A DNA stretch of 64,000 nt from Clostridiales bacterium (GCA_029268065.1 JAJUHC010000001.1:62001-126000), one strand, 5' to 3'. Shown: positions 18,547 to 26,710, counted from the first letter of the stretch. The notes: generated by a model from the letters alone, not told the origin. Translations and numbers: made by a program.

Positions 18547-18574
18547 GTTTTTGCTTTTGAGAGAGTTGATCAAA

Positions 18575-19387
18575 ATGTTTTTGACGGATTTTCATACGCA
18601 CAGCAGCTGCTCGCCCGACGCGTCGTCCAGCATGCTGCAGATGGCGCTTGCCGGAGCGGAAAAGGGAATTTCGGTAATGTGCATAACGGACCATGTGGAT
18701 ATCGACGACTTCATGACGGGAAATGCAAGGTCCGACTGCTTCGGGAACTGGGAGGAAATGAGGAGGCAGTTCGGGGAAGCTAAGGAAGCGCTCAAGGATC
18801 TGATAGACCTCCGTCTGGGGATCGAATTCGGGGAAGCCAACCACGCCTCCGCGAGCCATATAGAAGCCGTGACTTCGAAGAAGCTCGACTTCATCATCGG
18901 CTCCATCCACAATCTGCGGGGCTATCCCGACTTCTTCTGCATCGACTATAAAAGCGCCTCGCAATGCGAGAATCTCGTGGAAAAATACGTCGAGGAGCAT
19001 TTTGAGCTTGTGAGACTGGACTGCTTTGACGTTATCGGGCATCTTGGCTATACGAGGCGTTACATGAAGCGCGCCGGCTATGACATCGGTCTTGGAGGGC
19101 ATACGGAGAGGATTAAAGAGCTTTTCAGGCTTATCCGCGACGGCGGGAAGGGTATAGAGCTGAATACCTCGGGACTTCGCGACGGAACCGGTTCGGCCTT
19201 CCCCGAATTAGGCGTGCTGAAGCTTTACCGCGAGCTCGGCGGAGAGATAGTGACAACGGGCAGCGACTCTCACAGGCCGGAGGACGTGGGGAAAAACCTT
19301 GAGGACGGCATGGAGCTCCTGAGGGAAGCGGGATTCAGGTATTTCACCGTGTTCAAGGAAAGAAAACCCGAGTTTATAAAATTATAG
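18575..19387 (+). CDS. PHP-domain histidinol-phosphatase-like protein (HisJ family)
   Basis: This 270-residue protein has the PHP metal-site motifs in order: DFHTHSSCSPDAS at the N-terminus, CITDHVDID, GIEFGEANH, GSIHNLRG, DVIGHLGYTRRY and the closing GSDSHRPEDVG. These His and Asp residues bind the metal cluster that hydrolyses phosphate esters. The family includes HisK/HisJ histidinol phosphatases, but no histidine genes are near, so a different phosphomonoester is possible. I chose ATG 18575, 8 bp after GAGAGAG. The gene starts 28 bp after the mannosyltransferase and is followed after 46 bp by rpiB, so the three are probably one transcript. Confidence 0.85.
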   Translation: MFLTDFHTHSSCSPDASSSMLQMALAGAEKGISVMCITDHVDIDDFMTGNARSDCFGNWEEMRRQFGEAKEALKDLIDLRLGIEFGEANHASASHIEAVTSKKLDFIIGSIHNLRGYPDFFCIDYKSASQCENLVEKYVEEHFELVRLDCFDVIGHLGYTRRYMKRAGYDIGLGGHTERIKELFRLIRDGGKGIELNTSGLRDGTGSAFPELGVLKLYRELGGEIVTTGSDSHRPEDVGKNLEDGMELLREAGFRYFTVFKERKPEFIKL

Positions 19388-19433
19388 GTTTACAACAAAT
19401 ATGTTTTACGCGCATTTGCGCGGGGAGGAAAGC

Positions 19434-19877
19434 ATGATAGCCATAGGATCTGACCACGCGGGCTTCGGCCTCAAGGCGGAAATAAGCAAGTATCTTGAGC
19501 GCAAGGGGATAGAGTTCAAGGATTTCGGGACATTTACCGAGGATAGCACCGACTACCCGGACTACGGCGAGGCCGTCGGAAAAGCGGTCGCCTCGGGCGA
19601 GTGCGAAAAGGGAATACTTATATGCGGCACGGGAGTGGGAATAGGCATTGCCGCCAACAAGGTCAGGGGAGTCAGGTGCGCGGTCTGCTCCGAATGCTAT
19701 TCCGCCGAGATGGCAAGGCTTCACAACAACGCGAATGTTATCGCGATAGGCGAGCGCGTCGTTGGCCCGGGGCTTGCGCTTAAAATCGTAGAAACGTTCC
19801 TCAGCACGGAATTCGAGGGCGGCCGCCACGCCCGCAGGGTGAGTAAAATAATGGCGATAGAGGACCGGCAACACTGA
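19434..19877 (+). CDS. rpiB: Ribose-5-phosphate isomerase B
   Basis: This 147-residue enzyme interconverts ribose 5-phosphate and ribulose 5-phosphate in the pentose phosphate pathway. The N-terminus MIAIGSDHAGFGLK, ICGTGVGIGIAANKVRG with the catalytic Cys, and HNNANVIAIG are diagnostic of the RpiB/LacAB family. ATG 19434 is preceded by GGGGAGG at 19422-19428; an upstream in-frame ATG at 19401 lacks a site. It also supports purine synthesis by supplying ribose 5-phosphate for PRPP, but it is not near the purine operon. Confidence 0.95.
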   Translation: MIAIGSDHAGFGLKAEISKYLERKGIEFKDFGTFTEDSTDYPDYGEAVGKAVASGECEKGILICGTGVGIGIAANKVRGVRCAVCSECYSAEMARLHNNANVIAIGERVVGPGLALKIVETFLSTEFEGGRHARRVSKIMAIEDRQH

Positions 19878-19895
19878 GCTGAAAGGAAGAAAGCC

Positions 19896-20087
19896 TTGAG
19901 CATCGACAAAAAAAGAATTTACAGGAAGCGCAATCCGATTCTGACGGCGCTGAAGGTGCTCGGAGGAGTGATCGCAGCGCTGATATTACTGGTGGTCTTG
20001 CTCTTTTTCAGTTTTCAGAAGTATATCGTATATACCTCTGACGGAATAAAGCTGGATATACCGTATTTGAGACAATACAGAAACTAA
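19896..20087 (+). CDS. Small single-pass membrane protein
   Basis: This 63-residue protein has a very basic N-terminus (DKKRIYRKRN), one transmembrane helix (about residues 18-41, Leu/Val/Ile-rich) and a short extracytoplasmic tail with YTSDGIKLDIPYL. The tail looks like the beginning of larger secreted glycoside-hydrolase-like proteins in Clostridia, so this could be a stand-alone anchor or a remnant, but it ends at an ordinary stop just before a terminator. The TTG start at 19896 has AAAGGA about 10 bp upstream. It follows rpiB by 18 bp and is probably the last gene of that operon. Confidence 0.6.
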   Translation: MSIDKKRIYRKRNPILTALKVLGGVIAALILLVVLLFFSFQKYIVYTSDGIKLDIPYLRQYRN

Positions 20088-20096
20088 AAAAAGCGA

Positions 20097-20138
20097 GAGC
20101 CGCAGTTTTCCTTTTGGAAAACTGCGGCTCATCTCTTT
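20097..20138. terminator. Bidirectional intrinsic terminator
   Basis: A 15-bp perfect stem (20097-20111 with 20116-20130) and TTTT loop lie between convergent units. The plus side continues into a T-rich tract and the minus side into a T run from the A tract before 20095. Confidence 0.85.
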
Positions 20139-20150
20139 TCTCCAGAATAT

Positions 20151-20312
20151 TTATCTCTCGCAGCGCCCGCAGTTGTTGCACTCCCCGCCTCTTTTGCAGG
20201 GCGGGATGTTCAGGAGCTTCGCATAAAAATCCGAGGAGGGAAGCCTTTCCTGATTTGCGGATTGATCAGAATTTCCGGTTTCCTTATTTTCCTCTTTTTT
20301 ATCGGAGTCCAT
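20151..20312 (-). CDS. Small Cys-rich protein (C-x5-C-x2-C-G-x-C), partner of the FAD oxidoreductase
   Basis: This 53-residue protein has a charged, disordered-looking first half (Asp, Lys, Glu, Asn) and ends with PPCKRGGECNNCGRCER, placing cysteines at 39, 45, 48 and 51. Its ATG begins 2 nt after the stop codon of the upstream FAD oxidoreductase, so the two are translationally coupled. The 60-residue protein at 22303-22485 has the same C-terminal pattern (LL-x-I-P before the first Cys, then C-x2-G-x-E-C-x2-C-G-x-C), and I read the two as paralogues. Four closely spaced cysteines suggest a metal or Fe-S site; redox or electron-transfer use is inferred from the neighbours. I recognise no named family. 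Confidence 0.7.
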   Translation of the reverse strand: MDSDKKEENKETGNSDQSANQERLPSSDFYAKLLNIPPCKRGGECNNCGRCER

Positions 20313-20314
20313 GC

Positions 20315-21838
20315 TTACCACTGACGGAACGACTTCAGACCGTCCGCCTCGGCGCGGGCCTTCTTGGCAAGCTCGGTGTACGTGCCGTACATATGCGATT
20401 CGACGCACTCCATATACGCCGGGTCCACCCTGCTGTTGCGCGGCAGCGGTACATCCTGGTCGATAAGGATATTCTGAACCCTCTTGATATCTACGCTGCG
20501 CACGTTGGTGCCGCTCTGAACCGCAACGGCGGCGGCGACGCCGGCCGCCTGACCTGTTCCGACGCACTGGGGAATAAGGTTGAGCCAGTCGATGGCGACG
20601 TCGTCCGAGGAAAGGTGTCTGCCCGGAGCGAGCAGGTTCTCGATGTTCTGCGGCAGGATCGCACGGTAGGGTATCTCCACCGGACCGCAGTCGTTTATCT
20701 GGCAGATCGTCGAGTGCCAGGCTATGGTGTCGTCAAACTGGTTTGCAAAGGCCCAGTCATTGGCGCTCATTATGTATTCGCCCTTAAGACGGCGGCTGCA
20801 GCGCGTTCCGAGCTGCGGGGCTATGTCGTAAATAAACGCGTTTCTGAAGACCAGCGGGCAGGCCTCCTTCAGGTAATCCAGGACTTCGCGCATGGAGATA
20901 CGCGTATTGATTTCCGTGTCCGTCAGATCCTTTACCTTTGTGCAGTCCTTGGCGGCGTGCCAGTTGTTGATCCAGCAGATGCTGTTGTCATTAGAGGGCA
21001 GCGGCACGTTGCGGAAGCCCGCTATCTCTGCCATGCGATTCTTTATGGCCTGCACCTGCGCCGGATGAGCATTGCTCCACTCGTAATACTGATCCCAGTT
21101 TATCCCGCCTACGCGCCATACGACCGCGGTCGTGCTTGAGCGCGTCTGTCCGTCGGCAAGGCTTGCGTAGGGCGCTCCCGTCTGGCTGTAAAGGTCGCCG
21201 TCGCCGGTGGCGTCGATAACCGTCTTCGCAAAAATAGCCTGCCTGCCTTCCTTGCTCTCAAAGATGACGCCCTTTACCTCGTTGCCTTCCATTATGGGCT
21301 TGGTGCCCCAGCTGTGATAAAGCACGCGGATAGCGTCCCTGTGCTCGTAGAGCATCTTGTCCATCTCAATCTTGAGCTGATTTGGCTCGAAGTACACCGC
21401 GCGGACAAGGCGCTTGGTGTCGCGCCTGACTTCCTCTCCGTTCGGTCCCTTTTCGACATGGGTGCCGCGGCTTACGCAGTCGTGAATTGCCGCCCATCTG
21501 TAAAGGAGAGCAGGATCCTCGCTGCCGAGCTTGTCAAGGCTGGGAGCGAGCACCGAGCCGGGCGCGTTCTTCTCGAGCCGGGTAAACCATTCCTCCTGTA
21601 GGCCGCGGACAAAGGACATGTTATACCAGGAAAGGTCCGGCACCATGATAACGTAGCCGCCGGTGACGTCGCCGCCCATATATCCGTAGCGCTCCATCAG
21701 AATGATGTTCTTTGCCCCAGCGCGGGCCGCCGCTATCGCCGCGCTGTGGCCCGCCGCTCCGCCGCCCACGACAAGAATATCGCACTCGTCGTAAACGGGC
21801 AGGTTATTCGCGGATTCCACATAGATTTTCTTTTCCAT
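20315..21838 (-). CDS. FAD-dependent oxidoreductase
   Basis: This 507-residue flavoprotein has an N-terminal Rossmann motif DILVVGGGAAGHSAAIAAARAG (about residues 20-41) followed by a Glu for ribose binding (LMERYGYMGGD). VIDATGDGDLYSQTGAPY is the second FAD-contact motif, and the C-terminal FAD loop reads LLAPGRHLSSDDVA. This layout matches the PF12831-type FAD-dependent oxidoreductases common in Clostridia, most of unknown substrate. I chose the ATG at 21838 (minus) because GGGAGG precedes it. It is divergent from the ior-buk operon and coupled to a small Cys-rich protein at its 3' end, so a role in the same amino-acid or 2-oxoacid pathway is plausible. Confidence 0.85.
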   Translation of the reverse strand: MEKKIYVESANNLPVYDECDILVVGGGAAGHSAAIAAARAGAKNIILMERYGYMGGDVTGGYVIMVPDLSWYNMSFVRGLQEEWFTRLEKNAPGSVLAPSLDKLGSEDPALLYRWAAIHDCVSRGTHVEKGPNGEEVRRDTKRLVRAVYFEPNQLKIEMDKMLYEHRDAIRVLYHSWGTKPIMEGNEVKGVIFESKEGRQAIFAKTVIDATGDGDLYSQTGAPYASLADGQTRSSTTAVVWRVGGINWDQYYEWSNAHPAQVQAIKNRMAEIAGFRNVPLPSNDNSICWINNWHAAKDCTKVKDLTDTEINTRISMREVLDYLKEACPLVFRNAFIYDIAPQLGTRCSRRLKGEYIMSANDWAFANQFDDTIAWHSTICQINDCGPVEIPYRAILPQNIENLLAPGRHLSSDDVAIDWLNLIPQCVGTGQAAGVAAAVAVQSGTNVRSVDIKRVQNILIDQDVPLPRNSRVDPAYMECVESHMYGTYTELAKKARAEADGLKSFRQW

Positions 21839-21927
21839 ATTTGCCTCCCAAAAACGTAATTTCATATTACAAACTACTGATAACAAGCGAAAAAATAGAC
21901 AAAACTGTACGCTTAGTCACTATTATA

Positions 21928-21955
21928 ATGATACTGTATTTTTTTCCTTTGTCAA
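21928..21955 (-). promoter_or_regulatory. Probable promoter for the FAD oxidoreductase unit
   Basis: On the minus strand TTGACA (21955-21950) is followed after 16 bp by TATCAT (21933-21928). A perfect TATAAT also exists at 21927-21922 but at a spacing of 22 bp. The 464-bp divergent region 21839-22302 is AT-rich and holds only these promoters. Confidence 0.5.
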
Positions 21956-22117
21956 TACTTTGGGGTGAAATACTTGCTACACAAAGGTTGTAACTTTTGC
22001 GTATTTTTCTGTGCAAAACACTGAATTTTTCTCGATATTCCGGAAATATTTAGGGACCGATTGTGTAATATGACGGATTGCCATGCTTATTCTTTATTTT
22101 TTTCTATTATAGTTATA

Positions 22118-22146
22118 TTGACAACAAAATTATTACTTGAGATAAT
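22118..22146 (+). promoter_or_regulatory. Promoter for the small-protein-ior-buk operon
   Basis: TTGACA (22118-22123) and GATAAT (22141-22146) are spaced by 17 bp. The leader to the first start codon at 22303 is about 150 nt; its middle is GC-richer, but no known riboswitch is recognisable. Confidence 0.6.
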
Positions 22147-22302
22147 ATACTTACAAATTGTAAAAAAATCTTGCGCCGGAAAACCGTGGGCGTGCCGCCG
22201 CGATTTTTCCCGCTCACACCCTTTAATTTGCCCGACTAACCGCTTTTTGCGACAGCTTTTGCAGCATGATATATTTTGCAAATTACATAATCTGAAAGAA
22301 CG

Positions 22303-22485
22303 GTGACCACGTTGGACGAATTCGGCGGTTTTGATGACTTTGACACGGAATTCACAAACAAAACGATAAGCGAAAAGGAGAAAAAGGACGGCTCCGAAAT
22401 CTTTAAGAATCACCCAGAACTGCTCAGCATCATACCGAAATGCGAGCAGGGCCTGGAATGCGACCATTGCGGATACTGCCATTGA
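22303..22485 (+). CDS. Small Cys-rich protein (C-x5-C-x2-C-G-x-C) leading the ior operon
   Basis: This 60-residue protein has an acidic, Phe-rich start (LDEFGGFDDFD), a charged middle and the C-terminal motif PKCEQGLECDHCGYCH, with cysteines at 47, 53, 56 and 59. The motif spacing matches the 53-residue protein at 20151-20312 exactly. The gene starts with GTG 22303 after a weak GAAAG site (TTG 22312 is an alternative) and lies 50 bp before iorA. Its place as first gene of a ferredoxin-linked oxidoreductase operon suggests a metal- or Fe-S-binding accessory, possibly an electron carrier or assembly factor. No named family is recognised. Confidence 0.7.
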   Translation: MTTLDEFGGFDDFDTEFTNKTISEKEKKDGSEIFKNHPELLSIIPKCEQGLECDHCGYCH

Positions 22486-22535
22486 GACGCAGACAAACGC
22501 TGATATTATAAGGACTTTAACGAGGAGGAATTTTG

Positions 22536-24293
22536 TTGAAACAACTACTGACCGCCAACGAAGCGGTTGCGAGGGGGGCATGGGAAGCGGGAGTTAAGTT
22601 CTCGTCCGCTTACCCCGGAACGCCCAGCACCGAAATACTCGAAAATCTGTCAACCTACAAGGAAATCAATTCAGAATGGGCGCCCAACGAAAAGGTCGCG
22701 CTCGAAGCCGCCATCGGGGCCGCGTTCGCAGGGGCGCGCGCAACGGCATCGATGAAGCATGTCGGCCTCAACGTGGCCGCCGACCCGCTCTTCACGCTCG
22801 GCTATACTGGCGTGAACGCCGGACTCGTAATAATCAACGCGGACGACCCCGGTCTGCATTCGTCGCAGGACGAGCAGGACAACCGCTATTACGCCCGCGC
22901 CGCGAAGATAGGCATGCTCGAGCCCTCCGACTCTCAGGAAGCCAAGGACATGATGAAAATCGCCTTCGAGCTCAGCGAGAAGTACGACACTCCAATACTT
23001 TTCAGGATGACGACCCGCGTTTGCCACTCCAAGAGTGTCGTCGAGCTGGGCGAGCGGAAGGAAGTGCCCTTTGTACCTTATGTGAAAAAGGACAAGTTCA
23101 ACCCCGTCCCCGCCATATCCAAGGTCCTGCACACCAAGGTCGAGGAGCGCCTCAAAAAGCTCGAGGAGTTTTCCAACACCACCGAACTTAACTACATAGA
23201 ATGGGCCAAGGACCGCAAGATAGGCGTTGTCTCCGCGGGTATCGCATATCAGTACGCAAAGGAAGTATACGGCGACAGCGTTTCATACCTGAAGCTCGGC
23301 TTTACCTTCCCCATGCCTATAAAGAAGATCCGCGATTTCGCGTCGCAGGTAGAGACGCTTATCGTCGTAGAGGAACTCGAGCCCTTTATGGAGGATATCA
23401 TAAAGGCCGCCGGAATCCCGTGCACAGGGAAGGCCAAGATACCGAACGAGGGCGAGCTGAACCCGGATATCGTCAGAAAAGCGCTGCTCGGAGTGGAAAA
23501 CAAGACCATACAGTACGACAAATCCGTCGTTGCAGACCGTCCTCCCGTCCTCTGCGCCGGATGTCCGCACCGCGGCTTCTTCTATGAGCTCAATAAGCTG
23601 AAGAACGTCGTCGTTACCAGCGACATAGGCTGCTACGGCCTTGCCCCGAAGGATATCGCTATCTGCATGGGCGGCGGCTTCTCGGTCGCGCACGGCGCGC
23701 AGAAGGTTTTCAATATGGCGGGCGACGGCAGACGCTGCGTCGGCGTCATGGGAGATTCGACCTTCTTCCATTCCGGCATGACCAGCATGCTCGAGGCTGT
23801 CTACAACAACTCCAACGTTCTTCTCGTCGTGCTTGACAACCGCATAACCGGAATGACCGGACATCAGGAGAACCCAGGGAGCGGCTTTACAGCCATGGAT
23901 CAGGAGGCAAACGTCACCGACGTGGCCGAGGTCGCCAAGGCTCTCGGCGTAAAGCATATAAGAACCATCAGTCCCTTGAATCTCAGCGAGGCCAAGGAGG
24001 CGATACAGTGGGGTCTCGGCTTCGATACCCCCGCCGTCATCATCACCCGCTGGCCCTGCGCTCTCAAGAAGCTTTCCGAGGCCGACAAAAAGGAATTCGG
24101 AAATTACAAGACGATTAACAAAGTCGACGCCGAAAAGTGCATCGGCTGCAAGATGTGCGTGAAAACCGGCTGCCCGGCGCTTGAATACCACAGCGATACG
24201 AAGAAGGTCACCATTGACAGGAACCAGTGCCTCGGCTGTGACGTATGCACCCAGGTCTGCCCCAGGAACGCGATAGTTAGGGAGGGCAAATAA
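22536..24293 (+). CDS. iorA: Indolepyruvate:ferredoxin oxidoreductase, alpha subunit
   Basis: This 585-residue subunit oxidatively decarboxylates aryl- or branched-chain 2-oxoacids to acyl-CoA and reduces ferredoxin. The N-terminal pyrimidine-binding half has SSAYPGTPSTEIL. The C-terminal thiamine diphosphate domain has LCAGCPHRGFF, the GDSTFFHSG metal-binding stretch and LDNRITGMTGHQ. The last 60 residues form a ferredoxin-like domain with CIGCKMC and CLGCDVCTQVCPRNAI for two [4Fe-4S] clusters. Two TTG codons are possible; 22536 has the better spacing (7 bp) from AGGAGG at 22523-22528, while 22533 is only 4 bp away. iorB starts 1 bp after the stop, so the subunits are coupled. Confidence 0.95.
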   Translation: MKQLLTANEAVARGAWEAGVKFSSAYPGTPSTEILENLSTYKEINSEWAPNEKVALEAAIGAAFAGARATASMKHVGLNVAADPLFTLGYTGVNAGLVIINADDPGLHSSQDEQDNRYYARAAKIGMLEPSDSQEAKDMMKIAFELSEKYDTPILFRMTTRVCHSKSVVELGERKEVPFVPYVKKDKFNPVPAISKVLHTKVEERLKKLEEFSNTTELNYIEWAKDRKIGVVSAGIAYQYAKEVYGDSVSYLKLGFTFPMPIKKIRDFASQVETLIVVEELEPFMEDIIKAAGIPCTGKAKIPNEGELNPDIVRKALLGVENKTIQYDKSVVADRPPVLCAGCPHRGFFYELNKLKNVVVTSDIGCYGLAPKDIAICMGGGFSVAHGAQKVFNMAGDGRRCVGVMGDSTFFHSGMTSMLEAVYNNSNVLLVVLDNRITGMTGHQENPGSGFTAMDQEANVTDVAEVAKALGVKHIRTISPLNLSEAKEAIQWGLGFDTPAVIITRWPCALKKLSEADKKEFGNYKTINKVDAEKCIGCKMCVKTGCPALEYHSDTKKVTIDRNQCLGCDVCTQVCPRNAIVREGK

Positions 24294-24294
24294 G

Positions 24295-24873
24295 ATGGCT
24301 GAAGTGAAGAACATTCTGCTCTGCGGAGTCGGAGGACAGGGCACGATACTTGCGAGCAAGATCCTCTCCACCGCCCTCGTGTCCGCGGGCTTCGACGTTA
24401 AAATGAGCGAGATCCACGGCATGAGCCAGCGCGGCGGCAGCGTCGTAACGCAGGTTCGCTACGGTGAAAAGGTATATTCCCCGATTATTGGCAAGGGAAG
24501 CGCGGACATTCTTGTCTCCTTCGAGGCAATGGAGGCGCTTCGCTATGTGGGCGAGCTTTCGCCGGACGGCATGGTGGTCGTGAACGACTTCAAAATGCCT
24601 ACCGCCACCACGCTTTCGGGCGCACAGCAGTATCCCCAGGACGCGATTGACCGCGTCAAGGCTCTCGCCAGGACCTATGTGCTGGACGCAAACAAGATAG
24701 CGACGGGACTCGGCAACCCCAAAGCCATGAACGTCGTGCTCCTCGGCGCCCTCGTGAAGCTGATGAAGCTTGACGCTCTCGACTGGACCGCCGCAATAAA
24801 GGAATGCGTCAAGCCGGCGTTCGTCGAGCTGAACCTCAAAGCCCTTGAAGCCGGAATGGCCGCGGTTGCCTGA
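24295..24873 (+). CDS. iorB: Indolepyruvate:ferredoxin oxidoreductase, beta subunit
   Basis: This 192-residue subunit pairs with IorA and belongs to the gamma-like domain family of pyruvate ferredoxin oxidoreductases. The signature ILLCGVGGQGTILASKIL opens the protein, and SEIHGMSQRGGSVVTQVRYG, the CoA-binding-type segment, follows at about residues 38-57. It would act in aromatic amino acid fermentation, after transamination of Trp, Phe or Tyr. The butyrate kinase gene begins 10 bp downstream, in the same operon. Confidence 0.95.
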   Translation: MAEVKNILLCGVGGQGTILASKILSTALVSAGFDVKMSEIHGMSQRGGSVVTQVRYGEKVYSPIIGKGSADILVSFEAMEALRYVGELSPDGMVVVNDFKMPTATTLSGAQQYPQDAIDRVKALARTYVLDANKIATGLGNPKAMNVVLLGALVKLMKLDALDWTAAIKECVKPAFVELNLKALEAGMAAVA

Positions 24874-24883
24874 GGCGTATTGT

Positions 24884-25954
24884 ATGGAAAAACTGCTTAT
24901 CATTAATCCGGGCGGCACATCCACGAAGATTGCCGTCTATGAGGATGAAAAACCGCTTTTTGTGAAATCCATCGTACACGATCCGGATGAGCTGAAGAAG
25001 TACGACGCCGTCGTTGATCAGTTTGAGTACCGCGAGGGCCTTATACTTGATGCTCTGAAGGAAAACAACGTGCCTCTCGAATCCATAACCGCCATCGTCG
25101 CCCGAGGGGGGCTTCTGCCCCCCGTCGCTGCGGGAGCCTACAAGATTAACGAGGACATGGTCTGGCAGCTCCGCAACAAGCCCCACCATGAGCACGCCTC
25201 CAACCTTGCGGCCATCATAGCTTATTCGCTCACCCAGAAGCACAAGGTGCCCGCCTTTATTTACGACGGCGTTACCGTAGACGAGATGCTCCCCATAGTT
25301 CGCATCACCGGTCTGCCCGAAATGCCGAGGAACGCAATAGGCCACAACCTCAATATGAGGGCCATTGCGATGAGATACGCAAAGGAGCGGGGAAAAAAGT
25401 ACTCTGACTGCTCGCTGATAGTGGTCCATATGGGCGGCGGGATATCGGTAAGCGTACACAGCGGCGGAAAAATCGTTGATACGATTAACGACGGCGAAGG
25501 CCCCTTTTCTCCGGAGCGCACCGGCTGGCTGCCCCTCCACGAGGTCGTCGAGACCTGCTTCTCCGGCAAGTACACGGAGCATCAGCTTATGAAGATCATT
25601 AAGACGCAGGGCGGCCTGTACGCGCACCTCGGTACCACCGACAGCCGGGAGGTTGAAAAAAGGATCGCGGCCGGCGACGAGCATGCGAAGCTTATTTACG
25701 ACGCCATGGCGCTTAATATAGCCAAAAACATAGGAAAGGAAGCTCCTGTCGTCTGCGGGAATATTGAAGCCATTCTTCTTACGGGCGGCATAGCCTACTC
25801 CAAGTATTTTACCGGGCTGATTGAGAAGTATGTCTCGTTTATCGCCCCTGTCGTCGTTTATCCCGGCGAAAACGAAATGGAGTCCCTTGCGCTCGGCGGG
25901 CTGAGAGTCCTTCGAGGCGAGGAGGATGCAAAGGAATTTCACAAGGTAGTGTAG
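24884..25954 (+). CDS. buk: Butyrate kinase (short-chain acyl kinase)
   Basis: This 356-residue enzyme of the acetokinase superfamily converts an acyl phosphate and ADP to the acid and ATP. LIINPGGTSTKIAVYEDE at the N-terminus is the phosphate-binding motif, ARGGLLPPVAAGAYKIN and HMGGGISVSVH follow, and LTGGIAYSK closes the ATP site. I chose ATG 24884, just after the iorB stop. No phosphotransacylase lies beside it, so the acyl-CoA made by IorAB would need one from elsewhere. Because of this operon the natural substrate may be a branched or aryl acyl phosphate rather than butyryl phosphate; that is inference. Confidence 0.92.
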   Translation: MEKLLIINPGGTSTKIAVYEDEKPLFVKSIVHDPDELKKYDAVVDQFEYREGLILDALKENNVPLESITAIVARGGLLPPVAAGAYKINEDMVWQLRNKPHHEHASNLAAIIAYSLTQKHKVPAFIYDGVTVDEMLPIVRITGLPEMPRNAIGHNLNMRAIAMRYAKERGKKYSDCSLIVVHMGGGISVSVHSGGKIVDTINDGEGPFSPERTGWLPLHEVVETCFSGKYTEHQLMKIIKTQGGLYAHLGTTDSREVEKRIAAGDEHAKLIYDAMALNIAKNIGKEAPVVCGNIEAILLTGGIAYSKYFTGLIEKYVSFIAPVVVYPGENEMESLALGGLRVLRGEEDAKEFHKVV

Positions 25955-25982
25955 CGCGAAAATAGCTTCAGGATTAAGCTGA

Positions 25983-26038
25983 GAAGAAAGCAGTGCGCCC
26001 CGGCGGCAAGTAAACCGCCGGGGCGCACTGCTTTCTTC
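25983..26038. terminator. Strong bidirectional terminator
   Basis: A stem of about 24 bp runs from 25983-26006 to 26015-26038 with an 8-nt loop. It is GC-rich inside and carries GAAGAAAG/CTTTCTTC at its base. It lies between buk (plus) and the ECF transporter gene (minus). Confidence 0.9.
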
Positions 26039-26069
26039 AAAAGGTTCTCTTACTGTCCGGTATCACGTA

Positions 26070-26591
26070 TCATATGTCTATTTTCGACGCCGCCTTGCGT
26101 ATGCGGCTGACAAACGGCAGCACAATAAGGGCGGCTATGCCGATTTGGACTATGTTTCCCGGTATCGAACCCAGGGGCGATATCCAGTTGCGGTATATTA
26201 TCCCCTCCGCAATATAGTACCCGACCACTTTTATTACGCAGGCCGCTGTGATCGCGAGCAGGTTGACGAAAAAACCGCTGCGCTTTTTTGCTATCGCCCC
26301 CACTGTAAAGCCCATGAGTCCCACGATCACCAGAGTGTACGGCGCCCACACGGTCCAGCTGCTGAGTATGTCAAAAAGAGCCATTCCAACGCCCCCGGCT
26401 ATTGCCCCGTACTTTTTGCCGAAAACTATAGCGATAACAAAAAGCGGAACATTACCAAGGTGCACAAGTCCGCCCTTGCCGAGCAGAAACGTCATCGGAA
26501 AATTAACGAACGCAGTACAGACGTATACGAGGGCAATGAATACGGCGCCGTAAACTATCTGTCTTGTCTTTTTAGAGTTTTCGCTTGTCAT
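26070..26591 (-). CDS. ECF transporter S component, substrate unknown
   Basis: This 173-residue membrane protein is predicted to be the substrate-binding S component of an energy-coupling-factor transporter, which works with shared EcfA, EcfA' and EcfT units encoded elsewhere. It has about six hydrophobic segments. The N-terminal helix carries AVFIALVYVCTAFVNF, and LGNVPLFVIAIVFGKKYGAIAGGVGMA fits the PF07155-type S-component pattern with its Gly-rich packing helix. AAGGAAAGG precedes the ATG. Members of this group import vitamins or their precursors. No biosynthetic neighbour and no recognisable riboswitch in the roughly 110-bp upstream region points to the ligand. Confidence 0.75.
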   Translation of the reverse strand: MTSENSKKTRQIVYGAVFIALVYVCTAFVNFPMTFLLGKGGLVHLGNVPLFVIAIVFGKKYGAIAGGVGMALFDILSSWTVWAPYTLVIVGLMGFTVGAIAKKRSGFFVNLLAITAACVIKVVGYYIAEGIIYRNWISPLGSIPGNIVQIGIAALIVLPFVSRIRKAASKIDI

Positions 26592-26610
26592 ACTGTTTAC
26601 CTTTCCTTGA

Positions 26611-26639
26611 TTGACGGATTTTAATTTCTGCTTTATAAT
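26611..26639 (+). promoter_or_regulatory. Sigma-A promoter for the HAD-VOC genes
   Basis: TTGACG (26611-26616) and a perfect TATAAT (26634-26639) are separated by 17 bp. The HAD gene starts about 70 bp downstream. Confidence 0.65.
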
Positions 26640-26710
26640 ATTCTATATCTGACATTATTTAAATATCCAGTTTAAATAAATTTATAGGTGTCAGTTTAAA
26701 AAGGAAGCCT

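Noticed and set aside
23283-24422. Long minus-strand open frame opposite iorA
   Set aside because: Shadow of iorA; the sense protein has unmistakable thiamine and ferredoxin motifs. The same applies to long antisense frames at 8050-9012, 20114-21139, 24836-25942, 28114-29427 and 54007-55266.
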